Source: Seleniivibrio sp.
GTDB taxonomy: Bacteria; Chrysiogenota; Deferribacteres; Deferribacterales; Geovibrionaceae
Assembly (NCBI RefSeq): GCF_021209385.1
Contig: NZ_JAJOIL010000038.1
Coordinates: forward strand, 1-53,094
Length of the DNA stretch: 53,094 bases
Direction of reading: 5' to 3'
The notes beneath the pieces are model-generated. The model was not told where the DNA came from. It was given only the letters and a program-made list of their open reading frames with translations, and did no database searches. Below, piece after piece: positions 34,139 through 41,835 of the stretch (the stretch's first letter is position 1; each line of letters starts with the position of its first letter). A program made the position numbers and the translations under genes.

Positions 34139-34911
34139 TGTACGGGTTTCAGGAACATTTCGTAAAGAGTAAGCAGTATCTCAAAAACTATAAGAATAAC
34201 GATATACCACTCGACACGCAGTGAATGGCTGTTATGCAGCAGCCCCAGCTGCGTTTCGGCGGTGGTGTTTATAAGCCTCAGCTTCTTTTCAAGTGCGTCG
34301 TTGCGCTCTTTTATCTCGTATTCATCCTCAAGACGGGCATAGAATTTTTCAAGTTCAGGATGCTCCCAGAGCACCTCAGGCTTTTCATGCACCTCAACAC
34401 GACCTATCATGTTTTGCTGTGCCATGAGAGTTGCGCCTATGGTTCTTTTAAGCGCCGAAGAGCTGACCTTGCGGTGAAATCCGGTCATAAGTTTTTCAGC
34501 TATCGGCTCCGTTTCGCTGAAAACCTCTGACATTACAGATTCATAGCGCTCCAGCATAACGCTCTTTGCCAGAATGTCCGCCATAACAAGAACGTGTTCG
34601 CGCGTAAGCGCCTGTATACGCGCCTGTTCACTGCCCACCTCGTCCACACCTCCACCAAGTTCAATGGAGATGTCTTCGCTCTTCTGGACAGCATGGGGGT
34701 TTTCCATGAATGGTTTGAGTTCGCTGAAAACATCCTCCCGCTCACGTTCGTTAAGCCCCGCCGTGGCGACAACGCCGAAGCGGAACACAACAACCCACTG
34801 GTTGTCACCAAGCCGGAAGGAAAGGGGGAGATGGCTGGTGCGTTCGCCCAGCTCTATTCCTTTGGTCTTTATCTTTTCGCACAGGGATGTAGCTATCATT
34901 GTAAGGCTCAT
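34135..34911 (-). CDS. RMD1/YagE (DUF155) family membrane protein
   Basis: 258-residue protein of the DUF155/RMD1 family, known from yeast mitochondrial and many bacterial members but of unknown biochemical role. The N-terminal region (VVVFRFGVVATAGL) and the conserved C-terminal block (LEKKLRLINTTAETQLGLLHNSHSLRVEWYIVILIVFEILLTLYEMF), with a single membrane helix, fit the family. AAGGAAG precedes the ATG, and a 27-base near-palindrome lies directly upstream of that, next to the two-component genes, suggesting regulation. Confidence 0.8.
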   Translation of the reverse strand: MSLTMIATSLCEKIKTKGIELGERTSHLPLSFRLGDNQWVVVFRFGVVATAGLNEREREDVFSELKPFMENPHAVQKSEDISIELGGGVDEVGSEQARIQALTREHVLVMADILAKSVMLERYESVMSEVFSETEPIAEKLMTGFHRKVSSSALKRTIGATLMAQQNMIGRVEVHEKPEVLWEHPELEKFYARLEDEYEIKERNDALEKKLRLINTTAETQLGLLHNSHSLRVEWYIVILIVFEILLTLYEMFLKPVH

Positions 34912-34923
34912 ATGCGCTTCCTT

Positions 34924-34950
34924 GTATATCGTTTCTCAGAAACAATATAC
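34924..34950. promoter_or_regulatory. 27-base near-perfect palindrome upstream of the RMD1 gene
   Basis: 13-base arms GTATATCGTTTCT and AGAAACAATATAC around a central C match at all but one position. It ends 13 bases before the ATG of the DUF155 gene. Without a following T-run it looks like an operator or an mRNA hairpin at the ribosome-binding site rather than a terminator. Confidence 0.55.
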
Positions 34951-34983
34951 TGCTTTTAAAAGAAAAAAATTATTAAATCTTTG

Positions 34984-35550
34984 TCAGATCGGCTCGCGTG
35001 TTTTATTGAGCATCTTTTCAAGCGTGAGCAGAAGTTCCTTGAAATCCGCACTCTTTGCAAGCACCTGAACATTTTTGAACTCTGTCAGAGCAGGCTCAAG
35101 CTCCTCCGGAAGCCGTGCCGTATAAACAATCACATGAATTTTGTCCAGACACCCTTCTTCGTTCAGATTATTGAGTACCTCAAGCCCGTTAATTCCCGGC
35201 ATGCTGTAATCAAGAATTATAATGTCGGGAACTATCGCCTTAAGGCTATGACCCATTTCAAAAGCATTTGAAGCAATATTGACAGTCATCCGCGGAAAGC
35301 GCTGAAACAGCCTCTTGAGAGAGTTCAGCATATTCTGCTCGTCATCAACGATAAGCACCCTTATGCTGTTGGTTCTGAAAACATCAGGTACAAACCTGCC
35401 CTCCGCAGTGAGGTAGCTCTCTATGCTGGCAGGGGAAATATATGTTACCCCGTCTCTGTCCTCTGCCGTAAGAATACCCTGACCGATAAGCTCTTTCAGC
35501 TTCGCCGCCTTTATTCCTGTGACAAGCTCGACATATGACAGTTTGAACAT
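34984..35550 (-). CDS. Response regulator with N-terminal helix-turn-helix
   Basis: 188 residues with reversed domain order. Residues 1-52 (LSYVELVTGIKAAKLKELIGQGILTAE then YISPASIESYL) resemble a MerR/excisionase-type winged helix. Residues 63-180 form a receiver domain with Asp69-Asp70 (IVDDEQ), phospho-acceptor Asp114 (ILDYSMPG) and Lys166 (AKSAD). Most DNA-binding regulators carry the receiver first. It is the last gene of the kinase/HDOD/regulator group, 11 bases after the HDOD gene. Confidence 0.82.
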   Translation of the reverse strand: MFKLSYVELVTGIKAAKLKELIGQGILTAEDRDGVTYISPASIESYLTAEGRFVPDVFRTNSIRVLIVDDEQNMLNSLKRLFQRFPRMTVNIASNAFEMGHSLKAIVPDIIILDYSMPGINGLEVLNNLNEEGCLDKIHVIVYTARLPEELEPALTEFKNVQVLAKSADFKELLLTLEKMLNKTREPI

Positions 35551-35560
35551 TTTACCTCCG

Positions 35561-36766
35561 TCATTTCCCGATATTCCACACCTCGGACATTATGTATGTG
35601 GTGTTGTTCAGCTTTTCTTTGTTCAGAATACCGTATATGCATTTATCTATGAACATATCGTCCACACTCTCTCCGTTCTCAAGTGCGGCGGCAATCTTTA
35701 CCATTGCGGAATATGCCGCGGCAATAACACGATTCTCCTCCGACACCTTCTCAGGTCTGCCCACATAAAGGATTATCTCAAGTATCTCGAACGGTATGTT
35801 GTACAGGTCGAGAAAACTGCATGTTATGGCTGCACTGCTGTCGGTGATATGCCCCATTTCGGTTTCCGCCTCTTCAAAGGATAATCCGCATCCTTCCGAG
35901 AATGCAGTCGTGCCGTAATATCTGTCGGGGTGGTAACTTAGAAGGATTATCTTCCCTATACATGAAATGACACCCAGCGTATTGGAAATCTGTCTGTTGT
36001 ATTTCTGACCGCTGTGAACAAGATAGTGCTCCACTGCCTTGTTAAGAACGAGTCCGTGACTGAATATCCTTGCCAGTTCCTTTTCGATGCGAGGTCCGGC
36101 GCCAAGTCCTTCGGACAGCTTATACATCAGGACAATTTCCTTAACGGTATTAAGTCCTATCATAAGTATAGCCTGCTCAAGGGTAGCACTGCCCTTTCCG
36201 CTGTAAAAAACAGAATTGCCTATCTGAAGAATCTTAGCCGTAAGCGAGGCATCCCTTTTAAAAATGGAAGCTATATGATCAATTGATTCACCGCTGTTCA
36301 CGGCATCGTCAAGCTCGTAATATATTCTCGGTATGCTCGGCAGTTTATTTATACTGCTGAAAATACGGATGATTTCTTTATCTTTTATCTGCCGCATGGT
36401 GGTCAGTACATGCATCACTTTTCCCACAAGGTCATAATCAGTCCAGGGTTTTTTAAAATATGCCATTGCGGTTCCTTTGCCGATGGCATAGGTCATAGCG
36501 TCAGGTTCCGCATATCCGCTTATCACTGCACGGAACATATCAGGGTATGTATCCTTGACCGACTCAAGAAGCTGTATGCCGTTGATATCCGGCATTCTGT
36601 AATCGCATAGGAAAAAATCCACCTTATTTGATGCAAGAAGCTCCACAGCCTGCTGTGAGCTGTTTGCTGTCAATACCTCTATATCGTGGTTCATGAACAG
36701 TCTTCGCATTGAATTAAGGATATTCTGTTCGTCGTCAACTATCAGAATGGTTCCCTGTTTCTCCAT
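35561..36766 (-). CDS. Response regulator with HDOD output domain
   Basis: 401 residues from the ATG at 36766, chosen because AGAGAGG precedes it and the receiver begins at once (GTILIVDDEQ); the frame stays open much further upstream but only antisense to the kinase. The receiver has Asp55 (FLCDYRMPD) and a Lys-Lys-Pro-Trp switch region. From about residue 145 an HDOD domain (SSINKLPSIPRIYYELDDAV, IFKRDASLTAKILQIGNS) follows. HDOD proteins relay signals to motility, cell-cycle or second-messenger systems. The start overlaps the kinase stop region (TGATATG). Confidence 0.88.
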   Translation of the reverse strand: MEKQGTILIVDDEQNILNSMRRLFMNHDIEVLTANSSQQAVELLASNKVDFFLCDYRMPDINGIQLLESVKDTYPDMFRAVISGYAEPDAMTYAIGKGTAMAYFKKPWTDYDLVGKVMHVLTTMRQIKDKEIIRIFSSINKLPSIPRIYYELDDAVNSGESIDHIASIFKRDASLTAKILQIGNSVFYSGKGSATLEQAILMIGLNTVKEIVLMYKLSEGLGAGPRIEKELARIFSHGLVLNKAVEHYLVHSGQKYNRQISNTLGVISCIGKIILLSYHPDRYYGTTAFSEGCGLSFEEAETEMGHITDSSAAITCSFLDLYNIPFEILEIILYVGRPEKVSEENRVIAAAYSAMVKIAAALENGESVDDMFIDKCIYGILNKEKLNNTTYIMSEVWNIGK

Positions 36767-36767
36767 A

Positions 36768-37793
36768 TCAAACCTCTCTGCTGAGCGGCAGACGGAATGT
36801 AAAAAGCGTCCTGCCCGGCTCGCTCTCAACATCGAAAGCGCCTTTATGTCTGTGAGCAACAATGTCGTAAGAGATATTAAGCCCCAGTCCCGTACCTTCC
36901 CCCACGGGTTTGGTTGTAAAGAACGGGTCGAAGACCTTGTGCATATTATCAGCCGAAATACCGGGACCGTCGTCCTCAACAGAACAGACAGCCATTCCGT
37001 CTTCCGTCCACGTTCTGACTGTTACACGTCCCGCAGTCTCTCTTTTCTGACCTTTTATCGCCTGAACAGAGTTGAGTATTAAGTTTAAAAGAACCTGATT
37101 GATCTCGCCGGCATTGAACTCAAAATCGGGAACGTTCCCAAGTATCAGCTCAACGGCAGCAACAAATTTTGCCTGACCGGACACTATTGCGGCAGTGGTC
37201 TGCACACTGCTGTTCAGACTGCCCGTTTTAAAACTTCCGCCGTCTATACGGGCAAACGCCAGCAGATTATTCACGATGCCTGATACACGCTTAAAACCGT
37301 CAGCGGATTCAGTGAAAATGTCTTTTGTGTCCTGAAGTATATTGTCTATTTTATATTTTGCACGGAGCTCCGCCGTTGTCTCTTTTCCGACAGCGCTCTC
37401 CAGAATTTTTATATAGCTCCAGACGGAAATGCTGTAGTTTTTGAGTGCTTCAAAATTTCCGGCTACAAAACCGATGGGGTTATTGAGTTCATGTGCGATT
37501 CCCGATGCAAGCTGACCAAGGGCGGCAAGCTTCTCCTGACGAATCATTACTGAACGGGCGGCATATACGTTCTCACAGCTCCGGCTTTCGGCGTCTTTCA
37601 GAAGCTCTTCCAGATAAGCCGAGCGCTCTTTTGACCGCCTGAGTTCGGTATAAGTTTCAGCTACCGCCTTTGCCGCGAACAAAGTTTCAGGTGAGGCATA
37701 CTTTTCTATGAGTGACTCAGCATAGGACGCGAATTCATACGATGATTCCGGTCCGGACTCCAGCATACCTATGAATTGTGCTATGTCAGACAT
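36768..37793 (-). CDS. Soluble sensor histidine kinase
   Basis: 341 residues without membrane helices, so a cytoplasmic sensor. After an N-terminal helical region of about 95 residues with no recognised sensor fold comes the H-box LGQLASGIAHELNNPIGFV with phospho-His101. The N-box (NQVLLNLILNSVQAI), G1 (VEDDGPGI), F-box (DPFFTTKP) and G2 (GTGLGLNISYDIV) follow. The Asn-Pro after the His places it in the HPK4 (NtrB/ZraS-like) class. It is the first gene of an operon with two response regulators, so one kinase may feed both. Confidence 0.93.
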   Translation of the reverse strand: MSDIAQFIGMLESGPESSYEFASYAESLIEKYASPETLFAAKAVAETYTELRRSKERSAYLEELLKDAESRSCENVYAARSVMIRQEKLAALGQLASGIAHELNNPIGFVAGNFEALKNYSISVWSYIKILESAVGKETTAELRAKYKIDNILQDTKDIFTESADGFKRVSGIVNNLLAFARIDGGSFKTGSLNSSVQTTAAIVSGQAKFVAAVELILGNVPDFEFNAGEINQVLLNLILNSVQAIKGQKRETAGRVTVRTWTEDGMAVCSVEDDGPGISADNMHKVFDPFFTTKPVGEGTGLGLNISYDIVAHRHKGAFDVESEPGRTLFTFRLPLSREV

Positions 37794-37812
37794 ATCATAC
37801 TCCTGTCTGACA

Positions 37813-37821
37813 ATTATAACA
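37813..37821 (-). promoter_or_regulatory. Extended -10 promoter of the kinase operon
   Basis: Minus-strand TGTTATAAT (37821-37813) lies 20 bases before the kinase ATG, with AGGAG between them. The predicted leader is only about 13 bases. Confidence 0.45.
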
Positions 37822-37842
37822 TATTTAATGAATTAAATGATA

Positions 37843-38031
37843 TCAGTAAAAGGTTTTCTGAGATTCTGAATGTTCGTGACATCTGCCGCAGCAGACATGT
37901 TCTATGCTCTCTCTGTCCTGCGGATCGTCCTTGTCTCCGGCACACGAGCATTTTCTAACAAAAAGATAATACGTAATATAAATTACAGCCGACAAAACCA
38001 GTGATATAAATATTAAAACATCGGAATCCAT
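37843..38031 (-). CDS. Cys-rich single-helix membrane protein (FeoB-associated-like)
   Basis: 62 residues from the ATG at 38031, preferred over one four codons upstream because GGAGGA then serves as Shine-Dalgarno. One membrane helix (about 5-25) is followed by a Cys-rich tail (RKCSCAGDKDD and HVCCGRCHEH) with five cysteines and two histidines. This layout resembles the FeoB-associated Cys-rich membrane proteins that accompany ferrous iron transporters. No feoA or feoB is in the window, so the link rests on the fold pattern and on the Fur box covering its promoter. Confidence 0.65.
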   Translation of the reverse strand: MDSDVLIFISLVLSAVIYITYYLFVRKCSCAGDKDDPQDRESIEHVCCGRCHEHSESQKTFY

Positions 38032-38048
38032 ATTATCCTCCATACCGG

Positions 38049-38077
38049 ATTAAATTGATAATGGTTATCATTATCAA
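38049..38077 (-). promoter_or_regulatory. Fur box embedded in a promoter
   Basis: Minus-strand TTGATA (38077-38072), 17 bases, TTTAAT (38054-38049). The 19-base stretch at 38057-38075 (GATAATGGTTATCATTATC on plus) matches the classical Fur consensus at 17 of 19 positions and fills the spacer between -35 and -10. Arms TTGATAATG/CATTATCAA are perfect. This geometry predicts iron-dependent repression of the Cys-rich membrane protein gene and possibly of the divergent permease. Confidence 0.75.
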
Positions 38078-38181
38078 TTATTGAAATTAATGTCAAGTGT
38101 ATTTTTTTAAGTACCGCATTCTTGCCATATGCATTAAAGAGGCATATGATAGGTATCTGTTTTTGTTATACGGGGTGCTAT

Positions 38182-39129
38182 ATGAATAAGGTTCTTGAAA
38201 AACCCATGTTCTGGATAGTCATAGCTGTTCTGCTGACTGTCTTTGAAAAATCACCCGCCGTTGCCCTCTGCATAGGCGCAGCAATCAGCCTTATCTGGGG
38301 AAACCCTATCCAGAAGGTTACCGGCGGTTATTCCAAAAAACTTTTACAGCTCTCTGTTATCCTTCTCGGCTTCGGTTTACAGCTTGCGGTGGTTCTCCGC
38401 GTGGGTCTGGCGTCAATCGGTCTGACACTTGTCAGCATAAGCCTTACGATGGCAGTGGGCTTTATGCTCGCGTCTTTTTTCAGGGTTGACCGCAACCTCG
38501 GCATCCTTCTGTCCAGCGGAACCGCCATCTGCGGAGGAAGCGCCATAGCGGCAATGTCCCCCGCCATCGGTGCGAGCCATGCACAGACAGCCATTGCCAT
38601 GGCAGTTGTTTTTCTGCTTAACGGACTTGGGCTTATCATTTTCCCGCACATAGGAACTTCTCTTGGCATGAGCCAGACGGATTTCGGCATATGGAGCGCA
38701 CTCGCCATACACGACACAAGCTCAGTTGTGGGCGCGGCTGCAATATACGGTACACAGGCGCTTGCTGTGGCTACAACCGTGAAGCTCACACGCGCACTCT
38801 GGATACTCCCGCTCTCATTCGCAGGAGCAAAGCTCAACAGATCTGAGAGCAAAGCAAAATTTCCATATTTTCTTCTGGGATTTCTTCTTGCAGCACTTAT
38901 ACGCTCATACGTTCCGGCACTTGATACTTTCTGGGACGGAATGGCTCTCACAGGCAAAAAAATTATGGTGGCAACACTGTTCCTCGTCGGTTCGGGTCTC
39001 ACCGTAACAGAGCTTAAAAAGATAGGAACCGGCGCCCTTCTGATGGCTGTAACTTTATGGGTGATAGTCTCATGCGTCTCCCTCTGGGCAATCAAAAGCG
39101 GGCTGATTCACCTTAATCTGCCGATGTAA
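38182..39129 (+). CDS. YeiH-family putative sulfate exporter (UPF0324)
   Basis: Polytopic inner-membrane protein with about ten helices, 315 residues from the ATG at 38182. This start has GGGGTG upstream and begins with the family-typical short tail before the first helix, whereas the longer frame from 38122 lacks a ribosome-binding site. The conserved blocks GTAICGGSAIAAMSPAIGA and SALAIHDTSSVVGAAAIYG identify the Cons_hypoth698/YeiH family, which is annotated as sulfate exporter largely by inference. It is divergent from the Cys-rich gene, sharing the Fur-box region. Confidence 0.88.
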   Translation: MNKVLEKPMFWIVIAVLLTVFEKSPAVALCIGAAISLIWGNPIQKVTGGYSKKLLQLSVILLGFGLQLAVVLRVGLASIGLTLVSISLTMAVGFMLASFFRVDRNLGILLSSGTAICGGSAIAAMSPAIGASHAQTAIAMAVVFLLNGLGLIIFPHIGTSLGMSQTDFGIWSALAIHDTSSVVGAAAIYGTQALAVATTVKLTRALWILPLSFAGAKLNRSESKAKFPYFLLGFLLAALIRSYVPALDTFWDGMALTGKKIMVATLFLVGSGLTVTELKKIGTGALLMAVTLWVIVSCVSLWAIKSGLIHLNLPM

Positions 39130-39194
39130 TTTGTACTTGTTTAAGGCGGGCATATCAGGTAATTTGATGATATTGAAACCATGCGGAAGGTCTG

Positions 39195-40427
39195 ATGAGC
39201 TATACTGAGTTTTTTGAGTTTAAGGAACATCCTTTCAGGATAACGCCCGATGTAGAGTATTTCTTCGCCAGTCCGAACCACATGGAGGCGCTCCAGTCGC
39301 TTAAGTATTTCGTGGATTCCGACGAAGGCTTTCTGGTGCTGACAGGTGAACCGGGTACGGGAAAGACCATAACCATGCGCAAGTTTATGAATGAACTGCC
39401 AGATACAGTGGAATACGCATACGTTATGTTCCCTTCTCTGGAACCGGAAGAGATGTTTCGTGCAGTGCTTGAAGATTTCGGATTCCCCATAGGCGAAAAC
39501 CAGACAAAGAATACGCTGTTCTCCGGTTTCCGCGATTTTCTCACAGAAAAAAAGAGGCAGGGCAAGCAGCCTCTGCTGATAATAGACGAAGCGCAGAACC
39601 TCCCCGAAAGAACCCTTGAGGAACTGCGTATCCTATCCAATCTTGAAACTGAGAAGGAAAAGCTGATACGCTTTGTCATAGCGGGTCAGCCGGAGCTGGA
39701 AACAAAACTGAACTCTAACCAGCTCAGACAGCTCCGCCAGAGGATAACTCTATACATAAACCTTGATTACATGAGCCTTGAGGATATGTCTAAATACGTC
39801 GCTTTCAGGCTTTCAAAGGGCGGCTTCCACGGACAGTATCCGGACAGGGCATTTTATAAAAAACTTTATGCGTACACAGGCGGAAACCCCAGACTGGTGA
39901 ACCTTGCCATGGAACGCACACTGATGGCAGCATACGTTGACCAGAACAAAGTGCTGACGGCAAAACATCTCTCATCCGCCGCCGCCAGCCTCAGGCTTGA
40001 AAAGGAAAAAATAAATATGAAATCAAAATTCTTCCTCTACGCCGGATTCGCCATTCTTGCCGCTGTTTTTGTGGCGGGAGCAATCTTTTACTACAGCAGT
40101 CTTTACGGAAAACATCAGGCGGAAACCCCTGCCCCGACCGCTCCGCCCGTTCAGGAGAAAAAGGCAGAGCCGAAAACGGCGCCTGTCGTCAGCAACATCC
40201 TTGAAGAACCGAAAACCGTTGCTCCGAAAAAAGGTATTACTAAAGCAAATGTACTGAATATGCGCGAACAGCCGGACATCACGTCCGCCGTTCTTGCCAA
40301 ACTGCCCCTTGATACCCATATACTGATACTTCTGGACAGAGACAGATGGATGAATATCAGAGTTACAGTGGACGGAAAGGAACTTACAGGATGGGTCTAC
40401 GGGCGAAACGTTGAAGTTGAAAATTGA
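39195..40427 (+). CDS. GspA/ExeA-like AAA ATPase with SH3 domain
   Basis: 410 residues. Residues 6-270 are an ExeA-type AAA ATPase (FFEFKEHPFRITPDVEYFF, Walker A GEPGTGKT at 51-58, Walker B LLIIDEAQNLP). A membrane helix at about 278-300 leads to a Pro/Lys-rich linker, and a C-terminal bacterial SH3 domain (about 345-408) contains ANVLNMREQPDITSAVLAKLP. In Aeromonas, ExeA with ExeB helps the secretin pass the peptidoglycan; here an SH3 fold may take the place of the usual wall-binding module. It is separated from the gsp operons by about 20 kb, and no gspB is seen. Confidence 0.85.
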   Translation: MSYTEFFEFKEHPFRITPDVEYFFASPNHMEALQSLKYFVDSDEGFLVLTGEPGTGKTITMRKFMNELPDTVEYAYVMFPSLEPEEMFRAVLEDFGFPIGENQTKNTLFSGFRDFLTEKKRQGKQPLLIIDEAQNLPERTLEELRILSNLETEKEKLIRFVIAGQPELETKLNSNQLRQLRQRITLYINLDYMSLEDMSKYVAFRLSKGGFHGQYPDRAFYKKLYAYTGGNPRLVNLAMERTLMAAYVDQNKVLTAKHLSSAAASLRLEKEKINMKSKFFLYAGFAILAAVFVAGAIFYYSSLYGKHQAETPAPTAPPVQEKKAEPKTAPVVSNILEEPKTVAPKKGITKANVLNMREQPDITSAVLAKLPLDTHILILLDRDRWMNIRVTVDGKELTGWVYGRNVEVEN

Positions 40428-40492
40428 TTTTTTTCTTGAAAATTTCACGCAGAATTATATTATTTCAAAAAATATAAAACAGAAGGTGCAAT

Positions 40493-40741
40493 ATGCCTAT
40501 ATATGAATATTCGTGTCCAAAATGCGGCAAAGTCACTGAAAAACTGGTAAGCTTCAGCAAAGCTGATGAACCCGTCGAATGTCCCGAATGTAAAGGCGAA
40601 GCGAAGAGAATAATATCATCCTCAGCTTTCCACCTTAAAGGCGGCGGATGGGCTGCACAGGGATACGGAAAACAGGCGACCGCTCCCTCCTGCGCTGCGG
40701 CAGGCGGCGGATGCTGCGGATGTCCCGCGGCTAAGTCATAA
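40493..40741 (+). CDS. FmdB-family zinc ribbon protein
   Basis: 82 residues. The N-terminus MPIYEYSCPKCGKVTEKLVSF and the second knuckle VECPECKGEAKR form the four-Cys zinc ribbon of the FmdB/CxxC_CxxC_SSSS family. The tail is Gly/Cys-rich (GGGCCGCPAAKS). Family members are named after a putative regulator of formamidase genes, but most have no known role. A strong terminator follows 30 bases after the stop. Confidence 0.88.
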   Translation: MPIYEYSCPKCGKVTEKLVSFSKADEPVECPECKGEAKRIISSSAFHLKGGGWAAQGYGKQATAPSCAAAGGGCCGCPAAKS

Positions 40742-40770
40742 GCCGTTTCAGAAAATAAAAAAACTGAATG

Positions 40771-40800
40771 AGCCGGGTCTTTTATGACCTGGCTTTTTTT
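40771..40800. terminator. Rho-independent terminator after fmdB gene
   Basis: AGCCGGGTC and GACCTGGCT pair over nine bases (one G-T) around a 6-base loop, followed by TTTTTT on the plus strand. The right half lies inside the 3' end of the convergent hemerythrin gene, whose stop codon falls in the loop. Confidence 0.85.
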
Positions 40801-41225
40801 GCGGCTGAATGAAGGTAATCGCCAAGAACTTTGTCGGAACGGGAGATATGGTGGTTAAGCCAGCTTGCCATAAACCTCTGCACCAGAAGAGGAAAAGCGT
40901 GATCAGCTCCCTTCCCTGCATATTCATCGGATATCCTGATAAGTTCCGAACGGAATTCATCGTGCTGAACCGCGTGTCCCTCGATGTCGTGGAAACGATA
41001 CTTGATCATCACCTTTTCTTCTGAGATAAGGTGCTTTTCAGAATACTCGTTTAAAAAATCAAGAGCGAAGATGACATACTGTCTGCCCTCTCCGTTCTTC
41101 ATTGCATCGGACAGCTTATTGAGTTCAAATATGAACTTTTTTGTGCCGTTGTCCATGAATGAAATGTTTGTACTGAATTCTTCTCCGAATACTGCCAATT
41201 TGAGCCTCGTGAAAATAATGGACAT
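40782..41225 (-). CDS. Hemerythrin-like protein lacking the first His ligand
   Basis: 147 residues with the four-helix pattern of bacteriohemerythrin, an O2- or iron-sensing/carrying diiron fold. Ligands matching His65-xxx-Glu69, His84-xxx-His88 and His126-xxxx-Asp131 are present. The helix 1 ligand is missing: where DxQHK is expected the sequence reads DNGTKK, with Thr28 in the His position. The diiron site may therefore be altered or mononuclear, or the protein may have another role. The Shine-Dalgarno is weak. It is divergent from smpB. Confidence 0.8.
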   Translation of the reverse strand: MSIIFTRLKLAVFGEEFSTNISFMDNGTKKFIFELNKLSDAMKNGEGRQYVIFALDFLNEYSEKHLISEEKVMIKYRFHDIEGHAVQHDEFRSELIRISDEYAGKGADHAFPLLVQRFMASWLNHHISRSDKVLGDYLHSAAKKARS

Positions 41226-41312
41226 TTTACATCAAACGGGTTGCATTTCAAGACAAAAAATGTAATTTCTAATATAAATCGTATTCGGCATAAAACTGTT
41301 AAGGAAATTTAA

Positions 41313-41753
41313 ATGTCAACTTTTGCAAAAATAAAAAGCCTTTTTGACTATGAGATACTGGAGACCTTCGAGACCGGTATAGTTCTGGCTGGAACAGAGG
41401 TTAAATCTGTCAAGGCAGGGAAGATCAGCATTAAGGAGTCCTTTGTTAAAATACTGTCAAATGAAATATGGCTTGTGAACTCCCACGTTGCCGAATATGA
41501 ACAGGCAAACAGGTTCAACCATAATCCCACAAGAAGCAGAAAACTGCTGATGAAACGCAGGGATATAGACAGGCTCATCGGCAGGATTAAGGAAGCCGGA
41601 CTTACGCTGGTGCCGATTTCCGTCTATCAGAAAAAACGTCTGGTAAAGGTTGAAATAGCTCTCGCTAAAGGCAAAAAGACGCACGACAAGAGAAACACCA
41701 TCCGAGAACGCGACCTGCAACGCGAAATGGGCAGAGATATTAAACTCAAGTAG
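41313..41753 (+). CDS. smpB: SsrA-binding protein SmpB
   Basis: tmRNA-binding protein required for trans-translation rescue of stalled ribosomes. The segment YEILETFETGIVLAGTEVKSVKAGKISIKESFVKI, the LL(M)KRRDIDRL region and the basic C-terminal tail (GKKTHDKRNTIRERDLQREMGRDIK) are diagnostic. The length of 146 residues is normal. AAGGAAA precedes the ATG. No tmRNA gene is visible downstream. Confidence 0.96.
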   Translation: MSTFAKIKSLFDYEILETFETGIVLAGTEVKSVKAGKISIKESFVKILSNEIWLVNSHVAEYEQANRFNHNPTRSRKLLMKRRDIDRLIGRIKEAGLTLVPISVYQKKRLVKVEIALAKGKKTHDKRNTIRERDLQREMGRDIKLK

Positions 41754-41800
41754 ACTTTAAAATAATCATAATATTTTTAAAATAGACTTTATAATTATTA

Positions 41801-41829
41801 TTGTTTTTTCTTAGAATACTATCTATAAT
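41801..41829 (+). promoter_or_regulatory. Promoter of the AAA_14/DUF4143 gene, probably leaderless
   Basis: TTGTTT (41801-41806), 17 bases, TATAAT (41824-41829). The expected transcription start coincides with the ATG at 41836, and no Shine-Dalgarno is present (CATCTT precedes the start). Confidence 0.55.
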
Positions 41830-41835
41830 CATCTT

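Noticed and set aside
36767-36979. 71-codon upstream extension of the HDOD response regulator frame
   Set aside because: It overlaps the kinase gene, has no ribosome-binding site, and the receiver domain begins immediately at the ATG at 36766 with AGAGAGG ahead.
41754-41835. tmRNA or other RNA gene next to smpB
   Set aside because: The gap is only 82 bases, very AT-rich, has no tRNA-like ends, and is explained by a promoter for the next gene.
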